DNA from: Saturnia japonica
Lineage: Eukaryota > Arthropoda > Insecta > Lepidoptera > Saturniidae
Direction: 5' to 3'
Length of the DNA stretch: 64,000 nucleotides
Assembly: GCA_033032175.1 (NCBI GenBank)
Contig: CM065310.1
Location: 5,456,001-5,520,000, forward strand
Numbering within the stretch: position 1 is the first letter of the stretch; the number at the start of each line of letters is the position of its first letter. Made by a program: the position numbers and the translations under genes. The notes under the pieces were generated by a model. It was not told where the DNA came from. It worked only from the letters and a program-made list of their open reading frames with translations, and did no database searches. This document shows, in pieces, positions 38,481 to 49,840 of the stretch.

Positions 38481-39391
38481 CAGTGTAAACTCTTTATAAC
38501 GTTATCCTTTATAACGATAAACTCCCTATAAGGTTGAAGTGAGCCCAACTTGGTTGGTTTGCGTTAAAATCTACATATTGAAACACTCTTTATAGCGATA
38601 CGCCATTCTCTATTACGAAGAAATGTGTTCATATTTTTAGACAGTAAATATTTATTATCGGTATTATTGTTTATTATCAGGTAACAAAAGCCTTTGAAGC
38701 TCCGAAACATCCGAGGTCGGTCTAGCTTTTGTTATCCTTAATTGCCTTGAACACGTGCAGTATGGCGCATTGTTTTCTCGCAAGTGATGGTCTTCGACCA
38801 AGCATACTGGGTACCTATCGTATTATCAGTCGTAAATCTACTTTGAAACTGTTAACATGACCAGTAAACAGAAAGCGATTAGTGTTGACAAAAAAGTTTG
38901 TGTGATACGTGCGATTGAAAAGGGAGAAAATAAAAGTGACGTTGGAAGGCGTTTTGAACTAAGTCAATCCACTGTTGCTACCATTTGGAAAAACCAAAAA
39001 ACAATTCTACAGGCTGCGCTGGAAGGAAACTCTTCTAAAAAATTAAGAAAGCCAAAATTCGAAGTCTTAGATCAGGTAATGTTGTCGTGGTTTAACAATC
39101 AGCGCCAGAATAATGTACACATCTCGGGGCCAATTGTAAAAGCTAAGGCTGAAAAGTTTGCCAACCAACTTGGCATAATTGACTTTAAAGCATCTGAAGG
39201 TTGGCTCGGAAAATTAAAACACCGTCACCAAATTACGTACGGTAAAATGAACGGAGAGGCGCGGGATGTCGATATGAATGTGACTAACAATTGGATTAGT
39301 ACTGTTTTTTGTTCACTCCATATAACGATAACTCTCTATAACGATAAAAAATGCTCAGTCCCTTGAGTTTCGTTATAAAGAGTTTACACTA
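38481..39391 (+). mobile_element. Pogo/Tigger-like DNA transposon, copy A, internally deleted
   Basis: The left end CAGTGTAAACTCTTTATAACG follows TA (38479-38480). The right end is its inverted complement, with one terminal mismatch, before TA (39392-39393), the TA duplication expected of this superfamily. Subterminal 'cgttataaagagtt' motifs repeat. The element is 911 bp and carries only the 5' part of a transposase, joined directly to the right terminal region; the DDE half is gone. Confidence 0.88.
38857..39366 (+). CDS. Truncated Tigger-type transposase: DNA-binding half only
   Basis: 169 codons, open from MTSKQKAISVDKKVCVIRAI. Residues about 5-55 form a psq/CENP-B N-terminal helix-turn-helix (GENKSDVGRRFELSQSTVAT). 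Residues about 65-135 form a second CENP-B/Tc5 HTH (FNNQRQNNVHISGPIVKAKA, then KASEGWLGKLKHRHQI). Past about residue 148 the frame reads through non-transposase right-terminal sequence to a stop. There is no DDE catalytic domain. If expressed it could bind element ends but not cut; expression is unproven. Confidence 0.8.
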   Translation: MTSKQKAISVDKKVCVIRAIEKGENKSDVGRRFELSQSTVATIWKNQKTILQAALEGNSSKKLRKPKFEVLDQVMLSWFNNQRQNNVHISGPIVKAKAEKFANQLGIIDFKASEGWLGKLKHRHQITYGKMNGEARDVDMNVTNNWISTVFCSLHITITLYNDKKCSVP

Positions 39392-39393
39392 TA

Positions 39394-40297
39394 ATTCAAC
39401 AAGTTATTGAGACAATATCTTATTTTTAATCATTAAATATTTGTAGAAAGTAGGTACCTATACAGTAAAAGTAGTAATAATAAACATTTAATATAAATTA
39501 ATAACAAACCTAAGGATAATAAAATTAAAACTACATAAATGATCTATACAAAAAACGTTAGAAATTGTTTCTGTCGTCTTAAGTAATATACTTGATAAGA
39601 CATACACCGTATTTAATTAAGCCAACAACTTTGTATCGCTCAGAAAAGAGACTATCTCTTTTTCTCTCGAAGCTAAATTTCATGTACTGCGGCTCCTGGC
39701 TAGAACGAGTAACTTAGTTCAGCGGATACAAAATGAGTGCGCTATATTCTGCTTTAATATTCCTCCCAGAAACACGTACTTTCGTATTTAAATCAGACAG
39801 ATATAACGTGCATGTCTTAATAGACGTTATGTTTACCTTGCTGCACATCTTCTTGGTAGGTATACCATCAGAACGGGAAAACATCTGTACCTTTTGAAAA
39901 AATTGACCTGGTCAAGTCGTATCAGACTCTTATCAGATGAGGCCATCACTCCGAAAAGAACATTCAGTAAGAGGTAGTTTGCTGCTATTAAAATCTGTAG
40001 GGATATTCCTCCTCTATTACAGTTTACACGATCTCTACGCACAAAATGAAGAAATACATTTTAAGTTTACAGATAAGCTTCAGTACAGAGCATTCTTTTT
40101 AATTTTTTAACTACATACAATGGTTATGAAATGACGCTTCGTAAATAATGTTCATATATTGTAAATAACTTATGTAATGTTCCGCCTTTTTATTCGGAAC
40201 CTACCCTCTATCTTATACCAGCACTGCAACAATAATCAATATCTTTATTATATACCTAACTTTAAAAATATGGCATGTATCTATCTATATTTCAAAA
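39394..40297. other. Spacer between two Tigger-like copies
   Basis: AT-rich; no element or gene recognised. Confidence 0.45.
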
Positions 40298-40299
40298 TA

Positions 40300-40964
40300 C
40301 AGTGTAAACTCTTTATAACGAAACTCAAGGGACTGAGCATTTCTTGTCGTTATAGAGAGTTATCGTTATATGGAGTGAACAAAAAAACAACCAAGAATTT
40401 TTAATACATGTGTGTATGTCTTAGATAATAAATGCTTATAAATTATTGTTTACACATATAGTCTGATAACTTTGTCTGACGTTTTTTGCTATGCCAGTAC
40501 TTGCTTTGTATTATTTTATGTATTCTATTCATATCTTCTTCTATCAAACTTTTTCGTCAACACTAATCGCTTTCCGTTTACTGGCCATGTTAACAGTTTC
40601 AAAGTAGGTTTACGACTGATAATACGATAGGTACCCAGTATGCTTGGTCGAAGACCATCACTTCCGAGAAAACAATGCGTCATACTGCACGTGTTCAAGG
40701 CAATTAAGGATAACAAAAGCTAGACCGACCTCGGATTTCTCGGAGCCTCAAAGTCTTTTGTTACCTGATAATAAACAATAATACCGATAATAAATATTAA
40801 CTGTCTAAAAATATGAACAAATTTCTTCGTAATAGAGAATGGCGTATCGCTATAAAGAGTGTTTCAATATGTGGGTTTTAACGCAAACCAACCAAGTTGG
40901 GCTGACTTCAACGTTATAGGGAGTTTATCGTTATAAAGGATAACGTTATAAAGAGTTTACACTG
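40300..40964 (-). mobile_element. Pogo/Tigger-like DNA transposon, copy B, deleted, opposite orientation
   Basis: Perfect ends CAGTGTAAACTCTTTATAACG (40300) and inverted at 40944-40964, with TA on both sides (40298-40299 and 40965-40966). On the minus strand the start region near 40590 matches the transposase start of copy A (MASKRKAISVDEKV-like) and then breaks off. Shares terminal and promoter-side sequence with copy A but deleted further. Confidence 0.88.
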
Positions 40965-40966
40965 TA

Positions 40967-43010
40967 TAAAATACAAATATCTCATTCTTTTTTAAATAAT
41001 TAATCAGATAAATAAATGTAACAACAATACTTATTGTAACCTATATAGTTATAAAGATATAATAAATCATGAATATCAATTTCTAGAAAATACTACCGAC
41101 TACTCATAACTCTTCAACTGTTGTAACCCATCGACATAATAAAAAAAATACGTTTCAACATAATTAAAACTTTATTTCATGTAAATAATGACTTTTTATA
41201 TGCAGTAAATTAATTACATTTATGTTTTTGAATCCGACAAGATCTGCTTATATAGGTCAAAAAGACTAAATAATTACTACAAGTATTGGATGTCATCCAA
41301 ATCACCGCCAGAAGGAAAAGTACCAAGAAGGCTGGCCATATTACCTTGTTGTATAGCAATGCTTATTCGTTGACTGAGGTATTGGCCAGCCCTCTGATCT
41401 CGAGATGTGTCGACCAGTCGACTTGCGTGTTCTTTAAAGAGGCTGCGTGCACTTGGTCCCCGTGGACCTAGCTAGGGTTTCGAATCCAAAGAGCACAAAT
41501 ATTAAATTTATGTTTATAATACCCCTACATAATTTTAAACAATGAAATTGTCTTTAAACAAAATTTATGCAATATTAGTACCTAAAGGTACGAATAATAT
41601 TTCATAATCACTTTATTCTTATACGCTATTCTTTCTTGTAACAGATGCATTCATCAATTCGTTGTTTCTCGTTTATACCAAACGTATGATTACAACAAAA
41701 GCTTAATTGCAACGAATAATAACCACTAGCCATAACTCCTTGTTTATTATTATTGCCATTTTTATTAAATGCAATGAAATAAATTGATGTATTAATAATA
41801 TACGTTTCGTTGAATTTAAGTTTAGGAAGAGTATGAAGCTTAGAACTCCACGCACCGCGCCTTGTTTAATGCTGACCGCGATAATTTACAACGAGAAATT
41901 CCAGTGTGTATATTAGATTGAACTAATATCTAACCAAAGCAAACTATCTACCATCCATTACTGCTTATGGTAATTAATTATATCTATGGTAGAATCTCTC
42001 ACAGAAATTTCTGCTTATTACGATCGTTTATAAGTGGTAAGCTTATATCTGTACTACTATTATAAAAATTGTCCAATGTGTGGCGGGCTACGCGTAGTAT
42101 TTTTTATATGCTAGTTCGAGACAATGATCTGTATATTACCCGATGGTAACCACGGTACAATCCACAAACAACGGCGACCGTCGGTGACACAAATTTCATC
42201 GAAATTCGTCGATGTCATGCCGTCCTGGTGAAATGCCTCTTCACACCTCGTTTGTAGGACCCAATAGGGTTCCGTAGCTACCTGTCACAATATGTAGGAG
42301 GCTTTTAGTAATTTTAAATGGAATTTATACGAAATTAGTTCTCAGAGTACATTTTATAAGTACCTCGTTAACTTGTAAAGCTTACTTACCTTTAATAATT
42401 TCCCTCTTAACTTCGTTATACATATATACTACTGTCTTGAATGTTTTCACATATCCAAAAACAACCATTTAGCTAGCAGTGATTTGGGGACAATTAACTC
42501 TAACAAAAGTTATAACTTAATATAATATTTCGCAAACGGAATCCCTGAATCAAAAAATGGTTTTCGCACATCCGCAATATTTTTTAACGACTACCCAAAG
42601 ACATACCCCACACAATGGGATAATCAGGAAAAAAAATTCGTCTCTAATTTCCGTGCAAGTGGAACTTGGTAACTTAATTTAAAAAAATCAAGATTTTATT
42701 TTACAAATTTTTTTAGCGTGATTAATATGTAATATCTGGGCGACCGAGTTATGCTCGGTGACTTATAAAAAAAGAAGAAAAACACCTATCTAAGTAAACT
42801 TGAAATGTAAAGCATTATATATATATACAAGAATAGCTCCCTTAATATGATAAGATACCCACACAAAATTATAGGTTTCTAGTACTGAGAATTTCTGAGC
42901 TTAACCGTGGACAGAAAGACGGACATGGTGAAGTAATAAGAGTTCCTTGTGTAATTCGGAACCTTAAAAGTGAGAAGTTAGAAGTTTGTAGGAGGTAAGC
43001 TCTGAAATTA
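40967..43010. other. Intergenic, mostly unannotated
   Basis: AT-rich. 42110-42300 contains a repeat related to 29255-29520. 42735-42770 has the hairpin 'gaccgagttatgctcggt', which resembles another lepidopteran repeat end. No gene recognised. Confidence 0.4.
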
Positions 43011-43014
43011 CATA

Positions 43015-43115
43015 TACATACATACATACATAAATCACGCCTATATCCAACGGGGTAGGCAGAGACTACGTCCTTCCACCTGCTACGATCCTGGCTTTCA
43101 CTTCTTCAACATTCA
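43015..43115 (-). mobile_element. RTE-like LINE 3' end, inverted
   Basis: Inverted complement of 15990-16095: '(catac)n aaatcacgcctatatccaac', 'ggggtaggcagagactacgt', 'cttcttcaacattcattaat'. About 100 bp, strongly 5'-truncated. Confidence 0.75.
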
Positions 43116-43204
43116 TTAATCAAAATAACATATAGGATTCTATAAATTCTTTTACAAAGAGAAACCTACATTATCGTTGAGTGATAAGCTGTTTTTGTAT
43201 TTAT

Positions 43205-43505
43205 TAAATTTGATCTTGTCATAGCTGTGCCCCCGGGTTTCACCGTGTTCAATTAGTTAAAGCAACTCTCCATCGTGCAACGCATCCGCGCCGCCAGCGC
43301 ACCGTGTAGCATATCATTATTGTTCTTACTTCCCGTACGTTCCTACAGCTTGCCAGAATGATCGACGTTCGTAGTTACTGTTTCGCTCCTTTAGGTCGTA
43401 ACGTGAAGTTATTTAAAGGCAATACATAGGCTATGAAATTTAAAAATAATTGTTCTAATATGACTACTGGTAGTTCCAGGGATTAACGAGTTTAACAGAT
43501 ATATT
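43205..43505 (-). mobile_element. Degenerate non-autonomous Helitron
   Basis: Shares diverged words with the complete copy at 2624-3304: 'ctcctttaggtcgtaacgtgaagtta' against 'ctcctattggtcgtagcgtgatgtta', and 'ggtagttccagggattaacgag' against the block before GCGCGTTC. The left terminus is decayed ('tgcccccgggtttcaccg'). Confidence 0.55.
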
Positions 43506-43589
43506 TACCGTGACGTCAGATCGTTATCGAGAGAAGTTCTTAACAGCTGTTTCACGATAGCTAGGTATCACTGATTAACTACAGAGTTT

Positions 43590-43935
43590 CACTTGTAGTG
43601 TTGGGTTGTAACTCATTGCTATATCTTTTAGAAGCTATATACAAAACCTGGTATAATGTATTGAAATATTTTATAAACAAAACAATAGAAAACTTTGCAG
43701 ACAGACTTTGCAAGACTTTTTATGCAAAATTTTTCTTCTTTGTCAGTAAATATAATACTATCAGGAGGGTTTTGGGAGAATCGCGATCTACCATGTTGTG
43801 GTTTTTATTTAAATTCACATACCTATGTCATTTGACCCAAAATTATGTAATTGGTGGCATTTTGCTTGATATAGTACTTTGGTTTTTGTACTCAAGTGAA
43901 GTTATATACGGGTGGGTGCCTACAGAGTGTAACAT
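43590..43935 (+). repeat. Dispersed repeat, copy 1
   Basis: 'gttgtggtttttatttaaatt', 'gtggcattttgcttgatatagt' and 'caagtgaagttatata' recur at 52117-52240 with substitutions. Family unknown; an open frame of 113 codons across it has no recognisable motif. Confidence 0.5.
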
Positions 43936-45889
43936 TTAATTTTTAGACATAGGATTTCTTGGCAACATTTATTCCTTACAACATAAACTATCAATTATCG
44001 TAATAAAATATTATTACAATTATTATTATAATATGACATAGTTTTTTTTTCTAAAAATGATTTAAATGTCACTCACTGTCAATCACTGACCGATTTAAAT
44101 GTTATATTGTGTCTAGAAGCATGAATTTTAAACTAACCCCAAAATCCACCCATCTTGATAAAGCGTTGCTTCAACTTTGTATTCTATCCACGCGACATTG
44201 GCATAAATGTATATAAACACACGTTACCATCAATTACGAAGAAGAAGAAGACAATCATACAAACGATTACGTCACAGAAATCGACTTTATTTTCCTTTCA
44301 AACGAATAGAAATGAGGCCGGATTAACTTAGAATAGCCAGATAAAACAAAGAGATGATCCTTGAATCCTTTTAATCGAAAACAAACATTGCACCAGCATC
44401 CCAGTGCAACAGAACTAATTAAGCACTTGAAGGGCATCCGGCGCACGCGCGGGGAGTAATCAACCGGTCGTTTGCCCTGACATTGTACCAACAACCAACA
44501 ATTTATCTTCGTCTCTTTTTATATTTATGACTAACATCGCTCGAATGGTTCCGTCTGTGTTTCGAATTCAATTAAGACTCGGGTTCATTTTATATTAACT
44601 GCATATTTTAATCAACAGGTACTTTAGTACGTTACCAATCAATCCTTTAACCCTATCTAAATCGATTTAGAGGGAATTTTTAATTTTAAAAAAGTCAATA
44701 AAAGATTTATCTAGAATATTTTCGGAATACCTCGTGGCCTCGTGACACGGTGGTCAGTACTTTTAATAATACGAGTGTACGCAGGCTTGAGTCTCGTACA
44801 GCACGGGTTTTCTGTGATGAATATTGGTATTGAACCGTGTCGTGTCTAGTTTTTAATATGTACGTATCAGCTGTTTCTCACCATAATATAAACTAAGTCT
44901 AGATTGAATTCAATTTACAATATTTATTTCATAATAATATAATAATAATAATAAATTACATAATACACTTAATTTCTTTTACTAATGTTTATCGTTCCAA
45001 ATCTAAGCACTTTTATAGCAAAGTAATTTGAATTTACCTCTCGATATATTGAGACTTTTAAAAATATTGTTCATTAATAAATGACTATACCTACATTTTA
45101 TCTGAACACTTTTCTACACTTATTTACAATTATCTGTATCATTTTTTTTATTAACTTTTTTTATATATTTTATTAATTCAGTGATAAAATTGTAGGTAGC
45201 TTGAAGTGATAATGATATTTAATTACGTTCATTGCTTACATCACTATTCACTACCGATGGTTTTGATCGTCGACGGTGATTTACGCACCGACTACGTAAG
45301 TACCAAGTAAATAGTACCTACGAGTAAATACTTTATTTGGACAACAAGGCTAGTTGTTTAATTTATTATTACTTTACAATAAAGTGCATAATATAATGCT
45401 ATGTTTGTAATGAGATTATGTAATCTTAGGCTATTAAATATAATACATTATCATTATAACTTGACTTATGATCTAAAGAAACTAATTCGTGTTTAGGATC
45501 GCTGACCTCAGCTGATTAAAGATCAAGCATCTATAATATTTTTACGTAATACTAGTACGTAACCATTTCTATTTATAGTGAAGGATTTTCTCGTATGCTT
45601 TTAGCATTATAATTATGTAGTTATAACCAACGAAATACTATTTCTGTAATCATTAATATTCTCCACAGATAACGATTATTTAATCAAGACTGCTCAGTCG
45701 GAAGTCACACTGATTATTAAACCCAGTGCTTCTGTAGGTACTTATTAGGAATTACCGGGCGGATAAGACCGATAACATATAAATATGAGGACACAATTTC
45801 ACACATGGCCATTTAATTACAAACTAAGCAAAGCTTGTATTATGGTAACTAAACAGTTGGTATATATATATATATTTTAGTACCTAGAC
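43936..45889. other. Intergenic, nothing recognised
   Basis: AT-rich with short TAA/TAT microsatellite-like runs near 44935-44955 and a TATA run at 45862-45874. Confidence 0.45.
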
Positions 45890-45965
45890 AATTACCTATG
45901 CTCATCACACAAAAGTCAGTCATGGGCGAGGATCGAACTCGCGACCTCTCGGTTCAATAGTAGCA
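45890..45965 (-). repeat. tRNA-derived SINE fragment
   Basis: The minus strand reads GAGAGGTCGCGAGTTCGATCC then TCGCCCATGAC and TTTTGTGTGATGAGC: a tRNA box B with a 3' body common to lepidopteran SINEs. It is abutted or invaded by the family A SINE at 45966. Confidence 0.6.
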
Positions 45966-46232
45966 TAACATATCATAAAATCACATCTGTATCCCCGAAG
46001 GGTTAAGCAGAGGTGTACTAATGTACACCCACAGTTCGCCAGGTATGTTTTAGGTTCAATGTAATAGGGGGCGAGCCTATTGCCATTAATCGGACACAAA
46101 GCCAAACTCAAAGCTACTACTAAGAATTTCATAATATAAAAACCCAGTAACACTTTACTTTTCCTGGGAATCGAACCCAGGTCCTCGTAACATAGCAGTC
46201 GCGCTTACGTCCACTAGACTAATGAGGCAGTT
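45966..46232 (-). repeat. tRNA-derived SINE, family A, copy 2
   Basis: Same architecture as 28421-28676 with about 10% differences. The tRNA-like head lies at 46165-46232, with box A complement at 46209-46220 and box B complement 'gggaatcgaacccagg' at 46167-46182. The R1-like LINE begins directly beside this head. Confidence 0.85.
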
Positions 46233-46903
46233 TGATGAAGTTGAATGAGGTTAGCTTGATGGAAATATCTCAAGTATTAATTTTAGTTTTAAGGGAAATA
46301 AGGAGGGTGTAAATGAAGACGTTTCCAGCCGAACATCGGCAAAAAGAGGAGGGGCCCGTGCTCTGGGTCGTTCCAAAAGTATGGGACTCCCAACTTCGGG
46401 GCAAAGGAGACGGTACTCGGTCCTATTTAATGGAAAAGAGCGTCGTTGGAGAGTTTATGGGGGACTCATCCTCATCAGCGGATGAAATAGAGGTGCATTT
46501 GGAGAACATGGCTGGTGATGCACTACTTACCATAAACTCGGAGGGGGCTACTCTCCAGAGAAAGCGGTCTTTCAGCGACAGAGGAGATGCTGCAGTAGCC
46601 ACGAAGGTAAGTAAGTCAAGGAGAGGCACAGGCCGTTAGGGTGTCTCTCGCCGAGAATCTGAAAGTGTGCAGCAAGTCCGGAAACCTGAAGGGCACCTTT
46701 ATCAGAAACTTGAAGGGGGCCGCTAAATCTCTGATGGAGATTGTGGAGACGCTCCTGGACCGAACCGTCAATGAGGAGACGACTCGCCTACAGCGGGAGA
46801 AGAACAATCTCCGCCGACAGGTAACGGATTTGACCAAGGAGGTTGCACCGTGGAGGCGTGAAGCCAGCACCAAAAAGGCAGTAGCTGTCCTCCTCCTCAG
46901 TCT

Positions 46904-48215
46904 TTGCCGTCGCCGCCGGAGTCGACTGTTCAGGAGTTGCTGCAAGTCCTGGAGGAAATGGAAGAGCGCATTAAGCGGTCGGTCATTTCCACTGTGGGCA
47001 ACATCTTAGATGCCCGCCTGGATAATTTGGAGGGTCGGCTGCTACCTAGGCCGGCGGTCCGCCCGTCTCTGGTGGCAGATAAGAGAAACGCTGCTGCATG
47101 TGCCAAAAACACGGGGCCTGCATGGAACGTAGTGCAGCATCCCAGTTCTGGGGCTTCTGCAAAGCCGGTTACCGCTCCTCAGTCGACGGTGACAGAGAAG
47201 GCTGCGCTTCCGACTGCGACTACTTTACAGGCCCCAAAGGAGACGGAAGAGGTGGCGTGGATGACGGTGGTGCATCGTCAAAAAAAGAAGGCGGCACCTG
47301 TGGCAGCGCCTCCCGCGCGTCCCGCGGCTCCAAAGAAGATTAGTCGCAAAGCGAAGCTACCCTCTTCGCCACGTGCGGCTGCTGTGTTGATTACATTGCA
47401 GCCTGAAGCAGTGGCGAAGGGTTTGGATTATAAGACGGCTCTTACTGAGGCGCGGGTGGCAGTTCAGGTTGCGGGATTAGGAATTGACGATATAAAGGTC
47501 CGGGAGACAGCAACTGGCTCCAGGATCATCGAGCTTGCTGGTGCCAGTGGTGCTGAAAAGGCGGACGGCCTGGCACTGAAGCTGAAGGAAGTGATGTCTA
47601 GAGTAGCGATAGTGACCAGGCCTATAAAGAAGGTCGACATCAGAATAGTCGGTATCGACAAAACGGTGGAGAGGGAAGAGCTGGTTGCGGCAGTGGCAGT
47701 TAAGGGATGCTGTGAGGCGTCCCAGATAAGAGCTGGTGAAACACGCCAGAATAATTGGGGGGGCGGAGTTGCGCACCTCTCGCTTCCACTCCCTGCGGCC
47801 AGGGTGTTGGTTGAGGCTGGACGCCTCCTTGTTGGCTGGAGTGTGGCCCGTATCCATTCATTGAAGGAAAAGCCCATGCGCTGCTATAAGTGCATGGGCT
47901 TGGGTCACACTCGATCCCTGTGCCAGTCCACGGCCGACAGAGGGTTACGATGTTATAGGTACGGTAAGGAGGGACACGTGGCGGCAGTCTGCACTGCAGA
48001 AAAACTGAACTGCGTTGTATGCGCTGATGCCGGGAGGCCATCCGATCACTATGCGGCGGGAACTAGTTGTAAGCCCCCCTCCACCAGGAGACGGATGGCC
48101 ACTACACGTGCAATCCCAGCCTCCACTGTGAGCCAGGGAGTAGTCGGTCTGAATACGGAAGGAGCTTTTATGGACCACTTATGGACCACGCCCGTACAAG
48201 CTTCCTCCAGACAAA
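46904..48215 (+). pseudogene. R1-like ORF1 (gag-like nucleic-acid binding protein), 3' part
   Basis: The longest open stretch of ORF1 runs about 437 codons and then passes, in frame, into the inserted jockey-type sequence. It contains Pro/Ala/Lys-rich linkers (KKKAAPVAAPPARPAAPKK), a conserved core (ALTEARVAVQVAGLGIDDIK), GGVAHLSLPLPAARVLVEAG, and three Cys/His knuckles near 47878-48072. ORF1 proteins coat LINE RNA. The upstream part (46313-46900) is broken by stops. Confidence 0.75.
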
Positions 48216-49840
48216 TTCAATTCAAGTCAATTTTACCAGTCTTTAGTAAGCTTTTTGAATTGATAATTCATAATCAAATATACCCTATATTAAAAAACTT
48301 TATGCCCGTCAATCAGCATGGTTTCAAGCAAAAAAGATCAGTTGTTACGAATCTCGCTAGCTTCACAGATTATGTAATTGGTGCTATGGATGATGGCATG
48401 CAAGTTGTTACTATTTATACCGATTATGCAAAGTGCTTCGATCGGTTATCTCACTCAGTTCTTATAAAGAAACTTGAAGCCATAGGTATTCATGGTGACC
48501 TACTGCGTTGGTTAATATCATATCTTGATAACCGGTCTCAGGCAGGTAAAATAGGGATGCAATTGTCCAGATTCTTATTTATTGCATCGGGTGTACCCCA
48601 AGGCTCTCATCTTGGACCCCTATTATTTAACGTATACGTGAGCGACATTGGTTCCTGCTTTCAATATGCAAATTTCTCTATGTATGCTGATGACACTAAA
48701 ATATTTATGTCAATATGCACTGTTGATGATTGTAACAAATTGCAATTAGATTTAGACAGGTTAAGCGAATACTGCTCACTTAATCTTTTGGATCTTAATG
48801 TGGCCAAATGCCAGTGCATTACATACACGCGCAAAAAAATGTCATTAAATATAATTATAGACTTAATAATACAATAGTTTCCAGAGTAACATGCGTTAGG
48901 GATCTGGGAGTATATCTCGATCATAAATTATCATATGTAGATCACTATGAATACATTACTCAGAAATCTTATAAAATGTTGTGCTTCATAACTAGATTAT
49001 CAATTCATTTTAAAAATAATTCGTCTATGAAAGTTTTATTTTGTGCTTATGTAAGAAGTATTTTAGAATTTGCATCTCAAATATGGACTCCCTATTATAA
49101 CATACATAGCCATAAAATTGAAAACATTCAAAATAAATTTCTGAAGATTCTGAAACGTCGTGATATGCTTTTATCAGCGGATATAAATGAGAACTTACGG
49201 GATTTGGGTATGTTATCCCTGAAACATAGACGCTTGGTAGCTGATCTGATGTTTTTATATAATTTGATGAACAATAAAATTGATTGTTCATGTTTGTTGG
49301 AACGAATTGGTCTAAGGACTACAACTAAACATATCCGTAAACCCCAGACCTTTCACGTTCGTTCAACCAAGACCAATTATGCCCATAATTCAGTATTGAT
49401 AAGATGTACACAGTTTTAATGCTAAAGCTGAAAATTTCGACATATTTTCTGACAGTAATGCAGCGTTTAGAAGAAAAGCTATTGATTTATTCAGAGTTTG
49501 TTAAATATATGTGATTATTACACACACGCACACACACACGCACACACACACTATCTCTCTCACTCACACACACGCACACACTCACACACACACACACACA
49601 CACACATACATACATACATACATACACACACGCACACACACACATTCACGCCAGAATCACTACATCGTTCTTTTTGATGCAAATAATATTTAATTAATAA
49701 TTTCGTTGGGGTATAGAATTATTATAACTTTATTGTAATACGATGGAAATCATTTTTGGCTAAGTCAATATGTCAACTTAATTATGTATGTAAGTTAGAA
49801 TTTAAGAGCTGTAGATTTCTTTAAATAAATAAATAAATAA
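48216..49840 (+). pseudogene. Jockey-type LINE nested in the R1-like LINE
   Basis: 5'-truncated. Reverse transcriptase from FKSILPVFSKLFELIIHNQI (48222), QHGFKQKRSVVTNLASFTDY, YTDYAKCFDRLSHSVLIKKL, GVPQGSHLGPLLFNVYVSDI and MYADDTKIFMS (YADD intact). A frame change near 48830 leads to RVTCVRDLGVYLDHKLSY and AYVRSILEFASQIW, ending at 49419. The 3' UTR contains a CA microsatellite and ends in AAAT repeats (49822-49841). It sits at ...CAGACAAAT / AATCTGAACC..., the ORF1/ORF2 boundary of the host LINE. Clade judged by motif style; it could be another jockey-superfamily group. Confidence 0.82.
49520..49645 (+). repeat. (CA)n microsatellite
   Basis: Interrupted ACACAC/CACG runs with TCTCTCT and (CATA)n stretches, about 125 bp, within the 3' UTR of the nested LINE. 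Confidence 0.95.

Noticed and set aside
43598..43939. 113-codon open frame as a membrane protein gene
   Set aside because: It overlaps a dispersed repeat also present at 52110-52245, and has no domain or splice evidence.
47464..48178. Minus-strand open frames up to 137 codons
   Set aside because: Opposite strand of the R1-like ORF1; GC-rich coding DNA gives such shadows.
49511..49693. His/Thr-repeat open frame
   Set aside because: Translation of a CA microsatellite.
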